DNA of 60,909 nt from an uncultured Lachnospiraceae bacterium (lineage in GTDB: Bacteria; Bacillota; Clostridia; Lachnospirales; Lachnospiraceae): assembly GCA_947564645.1 (NCBI GenBank), contig CANOCU010000015.1, positions 1-60,909 on the forward strand, given 5' to 3'. Of this stretch, positions 24,773 through 33,670 are shown piece after piece; position 1 is the stretch's first letter, and each line of letters starts with the position of its first letter. The translations under genes were made by a program, and so were the position numbers. The notes beneath the pieces are model-generated. The model worked only from the letters and a program-made list of their open reading frames with translations, did not search any database and was not told the DNA's origin.

Positions 24773-25876
24773 ATGGAAGACTATAAGGCATGGGCGGAAA
24801 CGGTCCTGCAGAAGGTACGGGAGAAGATGGCGTGGGTCAGCGAGAAGAATCAGGATAAGATTCCTTACACCACAGATGCGAACGGCGACTATGACGACCG
24901 GTCGGACGTAAGTAAGGAATGGAATCATGACGACGGCCCAAACTGGTGGACGAACGGATTCTGGGGCGGTATCCTGTGGCTTATGTATCAGGACACCGGA
25001 GAAGAGAAATATGCCGAGATCGCCAGAGCGTCCGAACGGAAACTGGAAAAGTGCTTTGAGACGTATTACGGACTGCATCATGACGTGGGCTTCATGTTCC
25101 TGCCTACGGCGGTGGCGGATTACCGGCTCACCGGCGACCGGGAGGCGAGAAAGATCGCCATGCACGCGGCCAATCTGTTGGCAGGACGCTTCAATCCTGT
25201 GGGAAAATATATCCGGGCCTGGAACGAGGTGGAGGACAGCGATACCAGAGGCTGGGCGATCATAGACTGTATGTTTAACATTTCACTGTTATATTGGGCT
25301 TCCGAGGAGAGCGGCGATCCCCGTTACCGTCAGATTGCCATGCTGCATGCGGATACGGTGCTGGCAAATTTCATCCGACCGGACGGCTCGGTGTGCCATA
25401 TCGTGGAATTTAACCCGGAAACCGGCGAGAGGGTCAGAAGCCACGGCGGGCAGGGCTACGGGGAAGGCTCTTCCTGGACGAGAGGGCAGGGCTGGGCAGT
25501 ATACGGATTTGCGAACAGTTATACCCACACGGGCAGACAGGACTATCTGGATGCCGCGAAACGCTGCGCGCACTACTGTGTGGCGAATCTTTCCGAGTCG
25601 GGGATTATTCCGGTGGATTTCAGACAGCCGGCGGAGCCTGCGTGGGAAGATTCCTGCGGCGCCTCGGATGGCCAGCCGCATGACAGGAAGAAAGAAGGAA
25701 AACCCAAGGAGGAAGAAAGCTATGAGAAAGAAATTACTGGCGGCGCTTTTGACAAGCGCCATGCTGGCAGCGACGCTGACAGGCTGCGGCGGCAGTGCAG
25801 ACAGCGCGCCGGCGGACAGCAGTGCGAATACGGAGACAGACGCTGCGGCAGACACGGCGGATGGAGCAGAAGATGA
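24773..25876 (+). CDS. GH88-family unsaturated uronyl hydrolase, C-terminus lost
   Basis: GH88/GH105-like (alpha/alpha)6-barrel features are clear: WWTNGFWGG, HHDVGFMFLP with the first catalytic-type Asp, GWAIIDCMFN with the second, SSWTRGQGWAVYGF and IPVDFRQP..PAWEDS. These enzymes release unsaturated uronic acids from lyase-generated oligosaccharides. Homology stops near residue 297 (about base 25662), inside the EDS motif that normally leads into the last helices. The frame then runs through low-complexity, unrelated sequence and overlaps the next gene by 155 nt. A deletion of roughly 60-80 codons is inferred. ATG 24773 has GGAGG 5 nt upstream; ATG 24746 and 24761 are alternatives. Activity is doubtful. 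Confidence 0.75.
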   Translation: MEDYKAWAETVLQKVREKMAWVSEKNQDKIPYTTDANGDYDDRSDVSKEWNHDDGPNWWTNGFWGGILWLMYQDTGEEKYAEIARASERKLEKCFETYYGLHHDVGFMFLPTAVADYRLTGDREARKIAMHAANLLAGRFNPVGKYIRAWNEVEDSDTRGWAIIDCMFNISLLYWASEESGDPRYRQIAMLHADTVLANFIRPDGSVCHIVEFNPETGERVRSHGGQGYGEGSSWTRGQGWAVYGFANSYTHTGRQDYLDAAKRCAHYCVANLSESGIIPVDFRQPAEPAWEDSCGASDGQPHDRKKEGKPKEEESYEKEITGGAFDKRHAGSDADRLRRQCRQRAGGQQCEYGDRRCGRHGGWSRR

Positions 25877-27110
25877 AGCGGCAGATGCGGCGGAGGAACC
25901 TGCGGCGGACGCTGCGGAGGGTACGGAGACAGGAACGGATGCGATCGTGTCCGCGCCTACGGAACTGACTTACATATTCGCGGACGGCGACGAGGGCGCG
26001 AAGGCTTTCATGAACGAGATCGTCAATAAGTTCAACGAGACATATCCGGATATCACGGTGACGATCGAGCCCGGTAACGGCGGCGCTTACAGCGAGTTTA
26101 TCAAGACGAAGGACAGTGTGGGAGAATTTCCGGACGTGATGGAGATGAGAGATACGGCCATGTATGTGCGCGCCGGCAAATTAGAGCCTCTGTCGGATGA
26201 TATCGTGTCCCTGTTCCGGACGACCACGGCGTTTGACGGCAAGGTGTACACGGCGCCGTTTGGCGGTGAGAACACCAACGGCATTATCTATAACAAGACT
26301 TATTTTGACGAGAACGGATGGACGGAGCCGACGACCTATGACGAGTTCGTGGAACTGTGTCAGAAGATCGCCGACAAGGGCGATATGGCGCCGCTCGTAG
26401 TGGGCGGCCAGGATATCTGGCATATGGGCTTCTGGTTCCACAAGGCATACAACGATCAGGTATTGAGTAAAGATCCTGATTTTATCAAGCACTGCTATGA
26501 GGGAACGAAGGATTTCTCGGACGATACGATCAAGGCCACATTCGAGGAATTGCAGACGATCATGCAGTATGCGCAGGATGGCTGGGTGTCCACGCCGGAC
26601 GCACAGATCACCACGTTCCTCGTAAACGACATGGCGGCCATGATGTATTCCGGCACCCATATGTTCTCCCAGATCGCGCAGGCCGATCCGGAATTCGAGA
26701 TGGGATGGTTTGCAGTGCCCAGCCCGGACGGCAAGACGCGTCTGGTCGGCGGCGGTGGCGTAGGCGGCCTGGCGATCTCCGCGGAGGCAGCCAAAGATCC
26801 TGATAAAAAGGCGGCGGCAGAAGCGTTTATCAAATTCTTCTTCCAGTCGGATAACTACAAGGTATACTGTGAGAAACTGAGCGCGATCCCGTCTACGGTG
26901 GAGACGCCGGATCTGGAGGTTATGGATGTGTTCCAGGAAGTGATCGACGCCAACGGGACGGCGTACGATCTGGCGCCCATGTGGAACGGACGGGTCGGCG
27001 AGAACGAACTTCCGCCGGATTTCAGAAACTTTACGTACAAGACATTGATCGAGGTTCTGCAGGGAACGAGGGATATTGATTCCGCCTGCGAAGAACTGAA
27101 CAAGACCTGA
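25722..27110 (+). CDS. ABC transporter sugar-binding lipoprotein (extracellular, family 1)
   Basis: 462 residues. A lipoprotein signal peptide (LLAALLTSAMLAATLTGCGG) is followed by an acidic Ala/Asp/Glu-rich linker (about 25-70) and a type 1 solute-binding fold starting LTYIFADGDEGAKAF. Motifs such as YNKTYFDENGW and the C-terminal FRNFTYKTLIEVLQGT are usual in oligosaccharide binders. AAGGAGGAAGAAAGCT precedes the ATG. The first 155 nt overlap the out-of-frame tail of the damaged GH88 gene. The two permeases follow. The ligand is probably a uronic-acid-containing oligosaccharide, from context only. Confidence 0.93.
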   Translation: MRKKLLAALLTSAMLAATLTGCGGSADSAPADSSANTETDAAADTADGAEDEAADAAEEPAADAAEGTETGTDAIVSAPTELTYIFADGDEGAKAFMNEIVNKFNETYPDITVTIEPGNGGAYSEFIKTKDSVGEFPDVMEMRDTAMYVRAGKLEPLSDDIVSLFRTTTAFDGKVYTAPFGGENTNGIIYNKTYFDENGWTEPTTYDEFVELCQKIADKGDMAPLVVGGQDIWHMGFWFHKAYNDQVLSKDPDFIKHCYEGTKDFSDDTIKATFEELQTIMQYAQDGWVSTPDAQITTFLVNDMAAMMYSGTHMFSQIAQADPEFEMGWFAVPSPDGKTRLVGGGGVGGLAISAEAAKDPDKKAAAEAFIKFFFQSDNYKVYCEKLSAIPSTVETPDLEVMDVFQEVIDANGTAYDLAPMWNGRVGENELPPDFRNFTYKTLIEVLQGTRDIDSACEELNKT

Positions 27111-27183
27111 CAGGTCAGCATGGAAAGCTTCAATCCGATCACCGGAGTGGGAATCGAATAGTCGGCAATGCAGGCAGTGAGGA

Positions 27184-27212
27184 ATCCCGGGCTGCAAAGG
27201 CAGCTTCGGGAT
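27184..27212 (+). promoter_or_regulatory. Intercistronic hairpin between binding protein and permease
   Basis: ATCCCG and GCTGC pair with GCAGC and CGGGAT around an AAAG loop. Such hairpins commonly protect the binding-protein message or partially end transcription so that the binding protein is made in excess. Confidence 0.7.
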
Positions 27213-27233
27213 TTCTGTATGGAGGGGTTTGTT

Positions 27234-28118
27234 TTGAAAAATACGAAGAAATTTGACAGATCGACATTTTTGTTTATTGTGCCCGGGTTTCTCTTTTTTA
27301 CCTTGTTTATCATCGTCCCTACGGTTGCCAGCGTATACTACAGCTTCACGTCCTGGGACGGCATCAGCCCGGACGTCAAATTTATCGGGCTGGCCAACTA
27401 TAAAGAGATCTTTACCAGCGCCCGCTTCGGCAACGCCTTGAAAAATACGGTGATCCTGACCGTTTTTATCTCCATCTTCGAGAATCTGTTCGCGCTGGGT
27501 CTGGCGCTGATCGTGGATAATGTGAGATGGGGGAAGAACTTCTTCCGAAGCGGATTCTATATCCCGGTGCTGATCAGCGGTATCGTGTCCGGTTTTATCT
27601 GGAAGATCATGTACAATTACAATTTCGGCACGTTTAACGCGGTTCTGGGAAACCTGGGGCTGGATTCCTGGAAGCAGGACTGGCTGGGCAACAGCAGCCT
27701 GACGCTGATCATGATCGGCGTGGTCCTTGTCTGGAAGGGCGCGGGTTATTATATGATCATCTATCTGGCCTCGCTGCAGAGCGTGTCCACGGATCTGATC
27801 GAGGCGGCGCAGATCGACGGCGCAAGCCCGTGGCAGCGGTTTAAGTCCATCACGATTCCGCTGATCTCCGGCGCTTTTACCATCAACTTTACGCTGTCTT
27901 TGATCAACGGCCTGAAGGTGTTCGACCAGATCAACGTGATGACGGACGGCGGGCCGGGATTTACCTCGGAGACGCTGGTGTATCTGCTCTATAAGGTGGG
28001 CTTCAACGAGGGCAGACAGGGCTTCGGCACCGCGGTCGGTATCATGCTGCTGTTTATCATTATCGTGCTGAATACGCTGCAGCAGAAATTTTTACGGAGC
28101 AGGGAGGTGCAGATGTAA
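27234..28118 (+). CDS. Sugar ABC transporter permease (MalF/UgpA type)
   Basis: 294 residues, six membrane segments, with the EAA loop facing the ATPase (EAAQIDGASPWQRFKSITIP). The start is TTG 27234: GGAGGGG lies 6 nt upstream and the protein opens KNTKKFDRSTFLFIVPGF, as in related permeases. It partners with the permease at 28118, whose ATG overlaps its stop (TAATG). No ATPase gene is present, as is usual for Firmicutes CUT1 systems that share an MsmX-type ATPase. Confidence 0.93.
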   Translation: MKNTKKFDRSTFLFIVPGFLFFTLFIIVPTVASVYYSFTSWDGISPDVKFIGLANYKEIFTSARFGNALKNTVILTVFISIFENLFALGLALIVDNVRWGKNFFRSGFYIPVLISGIVSGFIWKIMYNYNFGTFNAVLGNLGLDSWKQDWLGNSSLTLIMIGVVLVWKGAGYYMIIYLASLQSVSTDLIEAAQIDGASPWQRFKSITIPLISGAFTINFTLSLINGLKVFDQINVMTDGGPGFTSETLVYLLYKVGFNEGRQGFGTAVGIMLLFIIIVLNTLQQKFLRSREVQM

Positions 28119-28957
28119 TGGAAAAAGCGAAACTGCGGGTAGAACCCAAAGATTATGTACTGTTTGCGGTGACCATAGTGCTGGTATTCCTTTTTATCTA
28201 TCCGGTGCTGTTCGCGCTGATGTCGGCTTTCAAGAGCAACGGTGATATCTTAAAGAGCCCCATCAGCTTTCCGACCAGTCTCTATGTGCAGAACTTCGAG
28301 GACCTGTTCGCGCAGTCGGATTTCCTGACGGCCATCCTGCACTCCGTCTTCCTGACGGTGGTGTCCGAGGTGCTGATCGTGTTTATCGTACCGATGGCGG
28401 CGTACGGGATCGAGCGCAGGCAGAGCCGCACGACGGCGCTGGTCTATACTTACTTTCTGGCGGGCATGATGATTCCCTTTCATCTGTACATGTTTCCGCT
28501 GTTCAAGGAGATGCGTTTGTTTCATATGTTCGGCAATATGGTGGGCCCGATCGTATGTTATATCGCCGGTTCTATTGCCTTCGGCACGCTGCTCTACAGC
28601 AGTTTCCTGAAAGGCATTCCGTTAGAGATCGAGGAGGCGGCCATGATCGACGGCTGCACGCCCTTCCAGACGTTCTGGAAAGTGACGTTTCCGCTGCTTG
28701 GGCCCTGCACCGGTTCCATGGTCATCTTAAACGGCCTGGGAATCTGGAACGATTATCTGATGCCGTATCTGGTGCTTCCCAGCGGTAAGGCGAAGACGAT
28801 CACGGTAGAGATCGCCGGGTTCGTCGGACAGTATACGGCCAGATGGGATATCGTCTTTGCGGGGACCATCATCTCGATCGTGCCGGCGCTTGCCATCTTC
28901 TGCATGTTCCAGAAGTATTTCGTGAAAGGGATCACGGCGGGAGCGGCGAAAGGATAG
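28118..28957 (+). CDS. Sugar ABC transporter permease (MalG/UgpE type)
   Basis: 279 residues with six membrane segments and the EAA loop EEAAMIDGCTPFQTFWKVTFP. The N-terminal segment (VLFAVTIVLVFLFIYPVLFALMSAF is the first helix region, about residues 14-38) and the C-terminal QKYFVKGITAGAAKG are typical of the family. The start codon overlaps the previous stop by one base, so translation is coupled. It forms the membrane channel together with the MalF-type partner. Confidence 0.93.
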   Translation: MEKAKLRVEPKDYVLFAVTIVLVFLFIYPVLFALMSAFKSNGDILKSPISFPTSLYVQNFEDLFAQSDFLTAILHSVFLTVVSEVLIVFIVPMAAYGIERRQSRTTALVYTYFLAGMMIPFHLYMFPLFKEMRLFHMFGNMVGPIVCYIAGSIAFGTLLYSSFLKGIPLEIEEAAMIDGCTPFQTFWKVTFPLLGPCTGSMVILNGLGIWNDYLMPYLVLPSGKAKTITVEIAGFVGQYTARWDIVFAGTIISIVPALAIFCMFQKYFVKGITAGAAKG

Positions 28958-28996
28958 GCATTAACAAAGGCATTTGGAAAGGAGCGGCGGTACCAT

Positions 28997-30826
28997 ATGA
29001 AAAGCTTCAGCCTTTATCAGAAATTTGCCCTGACAATTATATTGTTGGGGCTTTTGCCAATGGCGGTGCTGGCGACTTTTATCGCCAACCGGATGATCAG
29101 GGATTATTCGCAGGCGCTGCGGGGGCAGTACGAGCAGGCGGCCGGCTATGTGGAATCCAGTATGGAATCCATGCTGGATTCTTACAATACCATATCGAAG
29201 ATGCCGTATTTCTATAATTTCGGCGTCTACGGTATCCAGGACAGTTATCTGTCCTTCGATCATTTCCGGCAGATCCTGTACGGAGAAGGCTACGATCCGG
29301 ACACGTTGGAGGAGGACAGAAGGCGGGACATGGGGAATTTCCTGCAGTATATCCAGAGCGTGGATTCCTACATCAGCGGCGTGCATGTGATCGCGCAGGA
29401 CAGCCAGGGGGAGAAACAGTCTTTTCACTACAGCGTCTACAACACCTTTTTCCTGGATCCGGCGCTGTTTGAAAAGACGGTGTCCTATGAAAGTCTGGAT
29501 AAAGCCGGCAAGGAACTGATCCTCGTCCCGCCGCATACCACAAGTTATTTTTACGGGACGCCGGAGCAGGTCTTCACGGTGGCGCGCAATTATTTCGACC
29601 TGCGCGGACCGGTGGGCAATACCCCTTATGTGGGGACGATCTTTATCGAGATCGACTTGAAGAGGCTGGAGGGGATCTTTCAGAGCGTGGCGTTTACCGG
29701 CAACGAGGTCATCTATGTGGTCAATGAAAATAACGACTGTTTTTACAGCGGTCAGGAGGAACTGATCGGACAGAATATCGGGGATATGCTGGGTGAACTG
29801 GAAACGCGTGCGGACCGTTTCGTGATCAGGACGGGGGCGGACCGCTACGGGCTGTCGGTGATCGTCTCGCTGGACGAGAAGACCGCGTTTGGCAGTATCC
29901 GGCGGATGCAGCATATGATGTATTTCTTCGTGGGCGTGTCGGTGCTGGCGCTTTTCTTAGGGTCGTTCTATTTTTCCAGAAGGCTGACCAGACCCATGCA
30001 TGAGATGATGGAGCAGATGTCCATGGTGGAAACCGGTAATTTCGATATCGAACTCGAGGTCCGTTCCGCGGACGAGATCGGCGTGCTCTCCGAGCGCTTT
30101 AACCGGATGAGCAGCGCGCTGAAAACCTACATCAACCAGTCCTATGTGGCGCAGATCAAGCAGAACGAGGCGGAACTGACAGCCTTAAAATCCCAGATCT
30201 ATCCGCATTTTCTCTATAATACCCTGGAGATCATCCGTATGACGGCGTTAGAGGAGGCGGGCAGGGAGAGAGTGCCGGAGATGATCGAGGCCCTTTCCGG
30301 GCAGATCCATTATCTGATCGGCCCCATGCAGGATATGGTGCCGCTTGAGAAGGAGATCGATATCGTAGACAAATATGTCTATCTGCTCAACTGCCGGGTA
30401 GGCAGTAAGATCCAGTTGATGGTGAACGCCCGGGGCGGCCTGCATTATCAGGTGCCGAAGCTGATCCTGCAGCCGATCGTGGAGAACGCTTATGTCCACG
30501 GCATCAAGCCGAAGAAGGGCAAAGGCTGTATTATGATCGAGACGGCGGTGAAAGGGGAGCAGTTCGAGATCTCGGTGATGGACAACGGCGTGGGGATGGA
30601 CGAAGCGGCCATAGCCAGGATCACGCAGTTGTTTGAGAGTGATGATCCGGGCATCAAGAATGAATATAACTGGCAGAGTATCGGTCTTAAGAATGTACAT
30701 GACAGGATCAGGTATTTGTATGGGGAAGCGTACGGAATCCGTATCACCAGTACGCTAGCGGTGGGAACTATGGTGCGGATCCTGCTGCCGCGCAAGGAAT
30801 GGGACTGCCGGGCGGACGATAAGTAG
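28997..30826 (+). CDS. YesM-type sensor histidine kinase
   Basis: 609 residues. A first membrane helix (about 10-32) precedes an extracytoplasmic Cache-like sensor (33-310). A second helix (about 314-333), a HAMP domain and a His-kinase domain follow, with H404 in IYPHFLYNTLE. The C-terminal ATPase shows LQPIVENAYVHG and DNGVGM. YesM kinases pair with YesN-like AraC-type regulators and sense extracellular sugars or the loaded binding protein. The gene follows the permeases by 39 nt and precedes its regulator, so transport and sensing form one operon. Confidence 0.95.
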   Translation: MKSFSLYQKFALTIILLGLLPMAVLATFIANRMIRDYSQALRGQYEQAAGYVESSMESMLDSYNTISKMPYFYNFGVYGIQDSYLSFDHFRQILYGEGYDPDTLEEDRRRDMGNFLQYIQSVDSYISGVHVIAQDSQGEKQSFHYSVYNTFFLDPALFEKTVSYESLDKAGKELILVPPHTTSYFYGTPEQVFTVARNYFDLRGPVGNTPYVGTIFIEIDLKRLEGIFQSVAFTGNEVIYVVNENNDCFYSGQEELIGQNIGDMLGELETRADRFVIRTGADRYGLSVIVSLDEKTAFGSIRRMQHMMYFFVGVSVLALFLGSFYFSRRLTRPMHEMMEQMSMVETGNFDIELEVRSADEIGVLSERFNRMSSALKTYINQSYVAQIKQNEAELTALKSQIYPHFLYNTLEIIRMTALEEAGRERVPEMIEALSGQIHYLIGPMQDMVPLEKEIDIVDKYVYLLNCRVGSKIQLMVNARGGLHYQVPKLILQPIVENAYVHGIKPKKGKGCIMIETAVKGEQFEISVMDNGVGMDEAAIARITQLFESDDPGIKNEYNWQSIGLKNVHDRIRYLYGEAYGIRITSTLAVGTMVRILLPRKEWDCRADDK

Positions 30827-30904
30827 CGTCATGGCGAATGGTAACCGGGAAGCTGCTAAAGATCAGGATGGGAAAGCTGCGACGGGGCGGACAGGAGGAA
30901 CAGA

Positions 30905-32446
30905 ATGCTGCGGATGATATTGGCGGACGACGAGCCGGTGATCACCAGGGGGATCCGGAAATTGCTCGACTGGAATATGCTGGGAATCGAGATTACAGGC
31001 GAATATGAGGACGGGCGAAAAGCCCTGGAGGCGATCGTGCGGGAGCAGCCGGACCTTGCGCTTCTGGATATTTCCATGCCCGGCATGTCGGGGGTGGAGA
31101 TCCTGAAGGAATGCCGGGCTATGGAAAACAAAGTGGCTGTTATTTTTATCAGCGGTTTTCAGGATTTCGAGTATGCGAAGGCAGCCCTGCAGTATGGCGC
31201 GGTGGATTATCTTTTAAAGCCGGTGATCCGGGAAGAACTGCTGCGGGCCATTGAAAAAGGCGTCTTACTGGCGGGCAGGGAGGAGACGGTGCAACCGGAC
31301 GGCGCAGCGCAGCCGGACGATGAGGCTATCAATTACGGTCTGCTGATGGAGGACGAGGAGCGCGGATATGTGCCGGTCTATGTGGATCTGCTCTATGACA
31401 GAGGAGAGGATGAACAGATCCGGAAGCTGGTACACTTTTCCCTGTTCAGCTTTCTGGAAGAATATCTGAGCGAGACAGGACGGGGGATCGTATTCCAGAA
31501 GGACGGCAGGATCGCGGTCGTCCTGAAAGGCGTAGAGCAGGCGGCGGAGGGCGAAGACGTAAGCGCGGGCGGCGGCAGAGTCCGGGAGATCGTGGAGAAG
31601 ATCCGGGAGGAGTCCGTCCGGGTGACGAGGCATACGGTTTTTTATGTGATCGGGGACGCAGTGCATTCCATGAGTGAGATTCCGGGCATGTTCCGGCAAT
31701 GTCTGGAGCGGGGCGGTTACCTTTTTTTCGCGGACAAGATGACGGTTCCCATTCTGAACCTGTATGACAGGGTTTTCCATGGAAAAGGGGATTCCGATAT
31801 GCTGGAAGAAGCGCGGCAGGGGCTGTTCGACGCCATTATGGCCCAGAACGAAGCGCAGATCGAGGCGTGCGTCCGGCGGTATGCAAGGTTGGTGCTGCGT
31901 CTGGCGGAGGGGAAGAAGGAGGACGCCTGCTTCTATTTCTGCACGGCGGTCCGCTATCTGGAAGAGCGGTGCGTGGCAATGGAACTGCCGGGCCGCAGGC
32001 CGCAGATGAAGGAACTGTTGGAGCGGGGCAGGGCCTGTGAAAGCTTCGGGGAGATGGAAGCCTTATTTGCGGAGGAGTTCGGGCGGTATGCGGCGGGATT
32101 CAGGGAAGCCGCGGCAGGCAGCGACAGGAAGGATATTCAGAAGGCAAAGGCCTATATCGAGGAACATTACAACGAAAACCTGTCTCTGCAGGTACTGGCG
32201 GAGGAGATTCATATGAACCCCTATTATTTCAGCAGCTTTTTCAAGAAGAATACGGGAGAGAATTTCAAAGATTATGTAAACCGAGTCAGGATCGAACATG
32301 CGGTGCCGCTGCTGCTCTCGTCGGATCTGAAGACCTACGAGATCGCGGAGCGGGTGGGATTCGGCGATATCAGGATGTTTAACGCCGCGTTTGCGAAGAT
32401 TTATCAGGAGACGCCGGGAAATTACAGGAAACGGGTGCGGGAATAG
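30905..32446 (+). CDS. YesN-type response regulator with AraC DNA-binding domain
   Basis: 513 residues. The receiver domain (1-120) has phosphoacceptor D55 (LLDISMPG) and KPV at the conserved Lys. A long middle region (about 130-405) without known motif follows, then an AraC-type double HTH (about 410-508; LSLQVLAEEIHMNPYYFSSF, ending PGNYRKRVRE). It should be phosphorylated by the upstream YesM kinase and activate this operon. GGACAGGAGGAACAG precedes the ATG. Confidence 0.95.
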   Translation: MLRMILADDEPVITRGIRKLLDWNMLGIEITGEYEDGRKALEAIVREQPDLALLDISMPGMSGVEILKECRAMENKVAVIFISGFQDFEYAKAALQYGAVDYLLKPVIREELLRAIEKGVLLAGREETVQPDGAAQPDDEAINYGLLMEDEERGYVPVYVDLLYDRGEDEQIRKLVHFSLFSFLEEYLSETGRGIVFQKDGRIAVVLKGVEQAAEGEDVSAGGGRVREIVEKIREESVRVTRHTVFYVIGDAVHSMSEIPGMFRQCLERGGYLFFADKMTVPILNLYDRVFHGKGDSDMLEEARQGLFDAIMAQNEAQIEACVRRYARLVLRLAEGKKEDACFYFCTAVRYLEERCVAMELPGRRPQMKELLERGRACESFGEMEALFAEEFGRYAAGFREAAAGSDRKDIQKAKAYIEEHYNENLSLQVLAEEIHMNPYYFSSFFKKNTGENFKDYVNRVRIEHAVPLLLSSDLKTYEIAERVGFGDIRMFNAAFAKIYQETPGNYRKRVRE

Positions 32447-32482
32447 GGAAAAGTTGAAAAATCACACGGAGGGAAAGAGGAG

Positions 32483-33427
32483 ATGACGAAGAACAGAGAG
32501 ATCCTGTTTATGGATCCGGTGTGTACCCACAATATCTGGGGCGGGGAACGGCTGTGGGAGGAGTTCCATTATCTTGTGCCGGACAGGCACAGCGGGGAAT
32601 GCTGGGGAATCTCGGCGGCCTATGGCAGGGAGAATATCGTGAGAAACGGAACGTTCCGGGGAATGAAACTATCCGATTTGTGGCAGAAGCACAGAGAACT
32701 TTTCGGGCAGACCGGGCAGGACCGGTTCCCTTTATTGACGAAGATCATCGATGCGAAGGAAAAGCTGAGCATCCAGGTACATCCGGATGATGCCTATGCG
32801 GAAGCGCATGAGAACGGTTCTCCGGGAAAGACGGAGTGCTGGTATGTCCTGGACTGCCCGGAAGATGCAAGGCTTATAGTCGGGCACAACGCGCGCACCA
32901 GGGCGGAACTGGAGTCCATGATCCGGGAAGCAAGGTGGGGCGAACTGATCCGGGAAGTGCCGGTCAGGAAAGGGGATTTCATCCAGATCGATCCGGGTAC
33001 GGTACATGCCATCACGGCCGGCATGCTGATTCTGGAGACACAGCAGAACAGCGATATCACGTACCGGGTCTATGATTACGACAGACTCTCCGACGGAAAG
33101 CCGAGAGAACTGCATATCGGGAAGAGCCTGGATGTGATCCGCGTGCCGGCCAAAACCGTGGAGGACAGCATCTTTTCCACGCAGGGGCTGCCGGTTAACC
33201 GGCTGAATCAGTTGTACGCCGGACAGTACTACCGGATCTTTAAGGCGCAGGTGCAGGGAGAGATGACGTTTGCGCAGGCATATCCGTTCCTTTCGGTTTC
33301 CGTGTGCGAGGGCAAAGGCTATATCGACGGAATTCCGCTGGTGAAGGGGGAACATTTTATCTTGCCGGCCGGATATGGGGCGGTGCGGCTGGAGGGGGAG
33401 ATGTTACTGATCGCGTCCGGCGTTTAG
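32483..33427 (+). CDS. manA: Mannose-6-phosphate isomerase, class I
   Basis: 314 residues with the zinc-binding set of type I enzymes: Gln and His in IQVHPDD, Glu in GKTECWYV, and His in DPGTVHAIT. It interconverts mannose-6-phosphate and fructose-6-phosphate in the cytoplasm. The short length is normal for Firmicutes ManA. It is the last gene of the transport/sensing operon, which hints that the imported glycan yields mannose, or that the enzyme serves another sugar phosphate. A strong terminator follows. Confidence 0.93.
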   Translation: MTKNREILFMDPVCTHNIWGGERLWEEFHYLVPDRHSGECWGISAAYGRENIVRNGTFRGMKLSDLWQKHRELFGQTGQDRFPLLTKIIDAKEKLSIQVHPDDAYAEAHENGSPGKTECWYVLDCPEDARLIVGHNARTRAELESMIREARWGELIREVPVRKGDFIQIDPGTVHAITAGMLILETQQNSDITYRVYDYDRLSDGKPRELHIGKSLDVIRVPAKTVEDSIFSTQGLPVNRLNQLYAGQYYRIFKAQVQGEMTFAQAYPFLSVSVCEGKGYIDGIPLVKGEHFILPAGYGAVRLEGEMLLIASGV

Positions 33428-33469
33428 ATGCCGGGCGTTCTGCCGGGGCGGAATTGGTCATCATAAGCA

Positions 33470-33512
33470 GGGTGTAAAGTCTGTTGTGGCGGGAAGACTT
33501 TACACCCGTTTT
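33470..33512 (+). terminator. Intrinsic terminator after manA
   Basis: GGGTGTAAAGTCT pairs perfectly (13 bp) with AGACTTTACACCC, then GTTTT. Confidence 0.93.
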
Positions 33513-33558
33513 CTATTTGTCACTGTTTGTAACGGTTCTGAAAGGGTGAAAGTGGAAG

Positions 33559-33587
33559 TTGCGGTTTTCGCCGTAAAATGGTATGAT
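33559..33587 (+). promoter_or_regulatory. Predicted promoter of rarA
   Basis: TTGCGG, a 17-nt spacer and TATGAT, about 84 nt upstream of the rarA ATG. Confidence 0.6.
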
Positions 33588-33670
33588 AAAAGACAGTATG
33601 TGCCCGAAAACCGGGTGTGAAAACGGCGTACCACAATATATAGACACGAATAGGATACAGGAACTATATT

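Noticed and set aside
26181-27197. 338-codon open frame antisense to the solute-binding protein gene
   Set aside because: Shadow frame: the forward protein has clear lipoprotein and binding-protein features, and the antisense translation has none.
28961-29914. 317-codon open frame antisense to the YesM kinase gene
   Set aside because: The forward kinase is intact and in operon; the antisense product has no motif or start signal.
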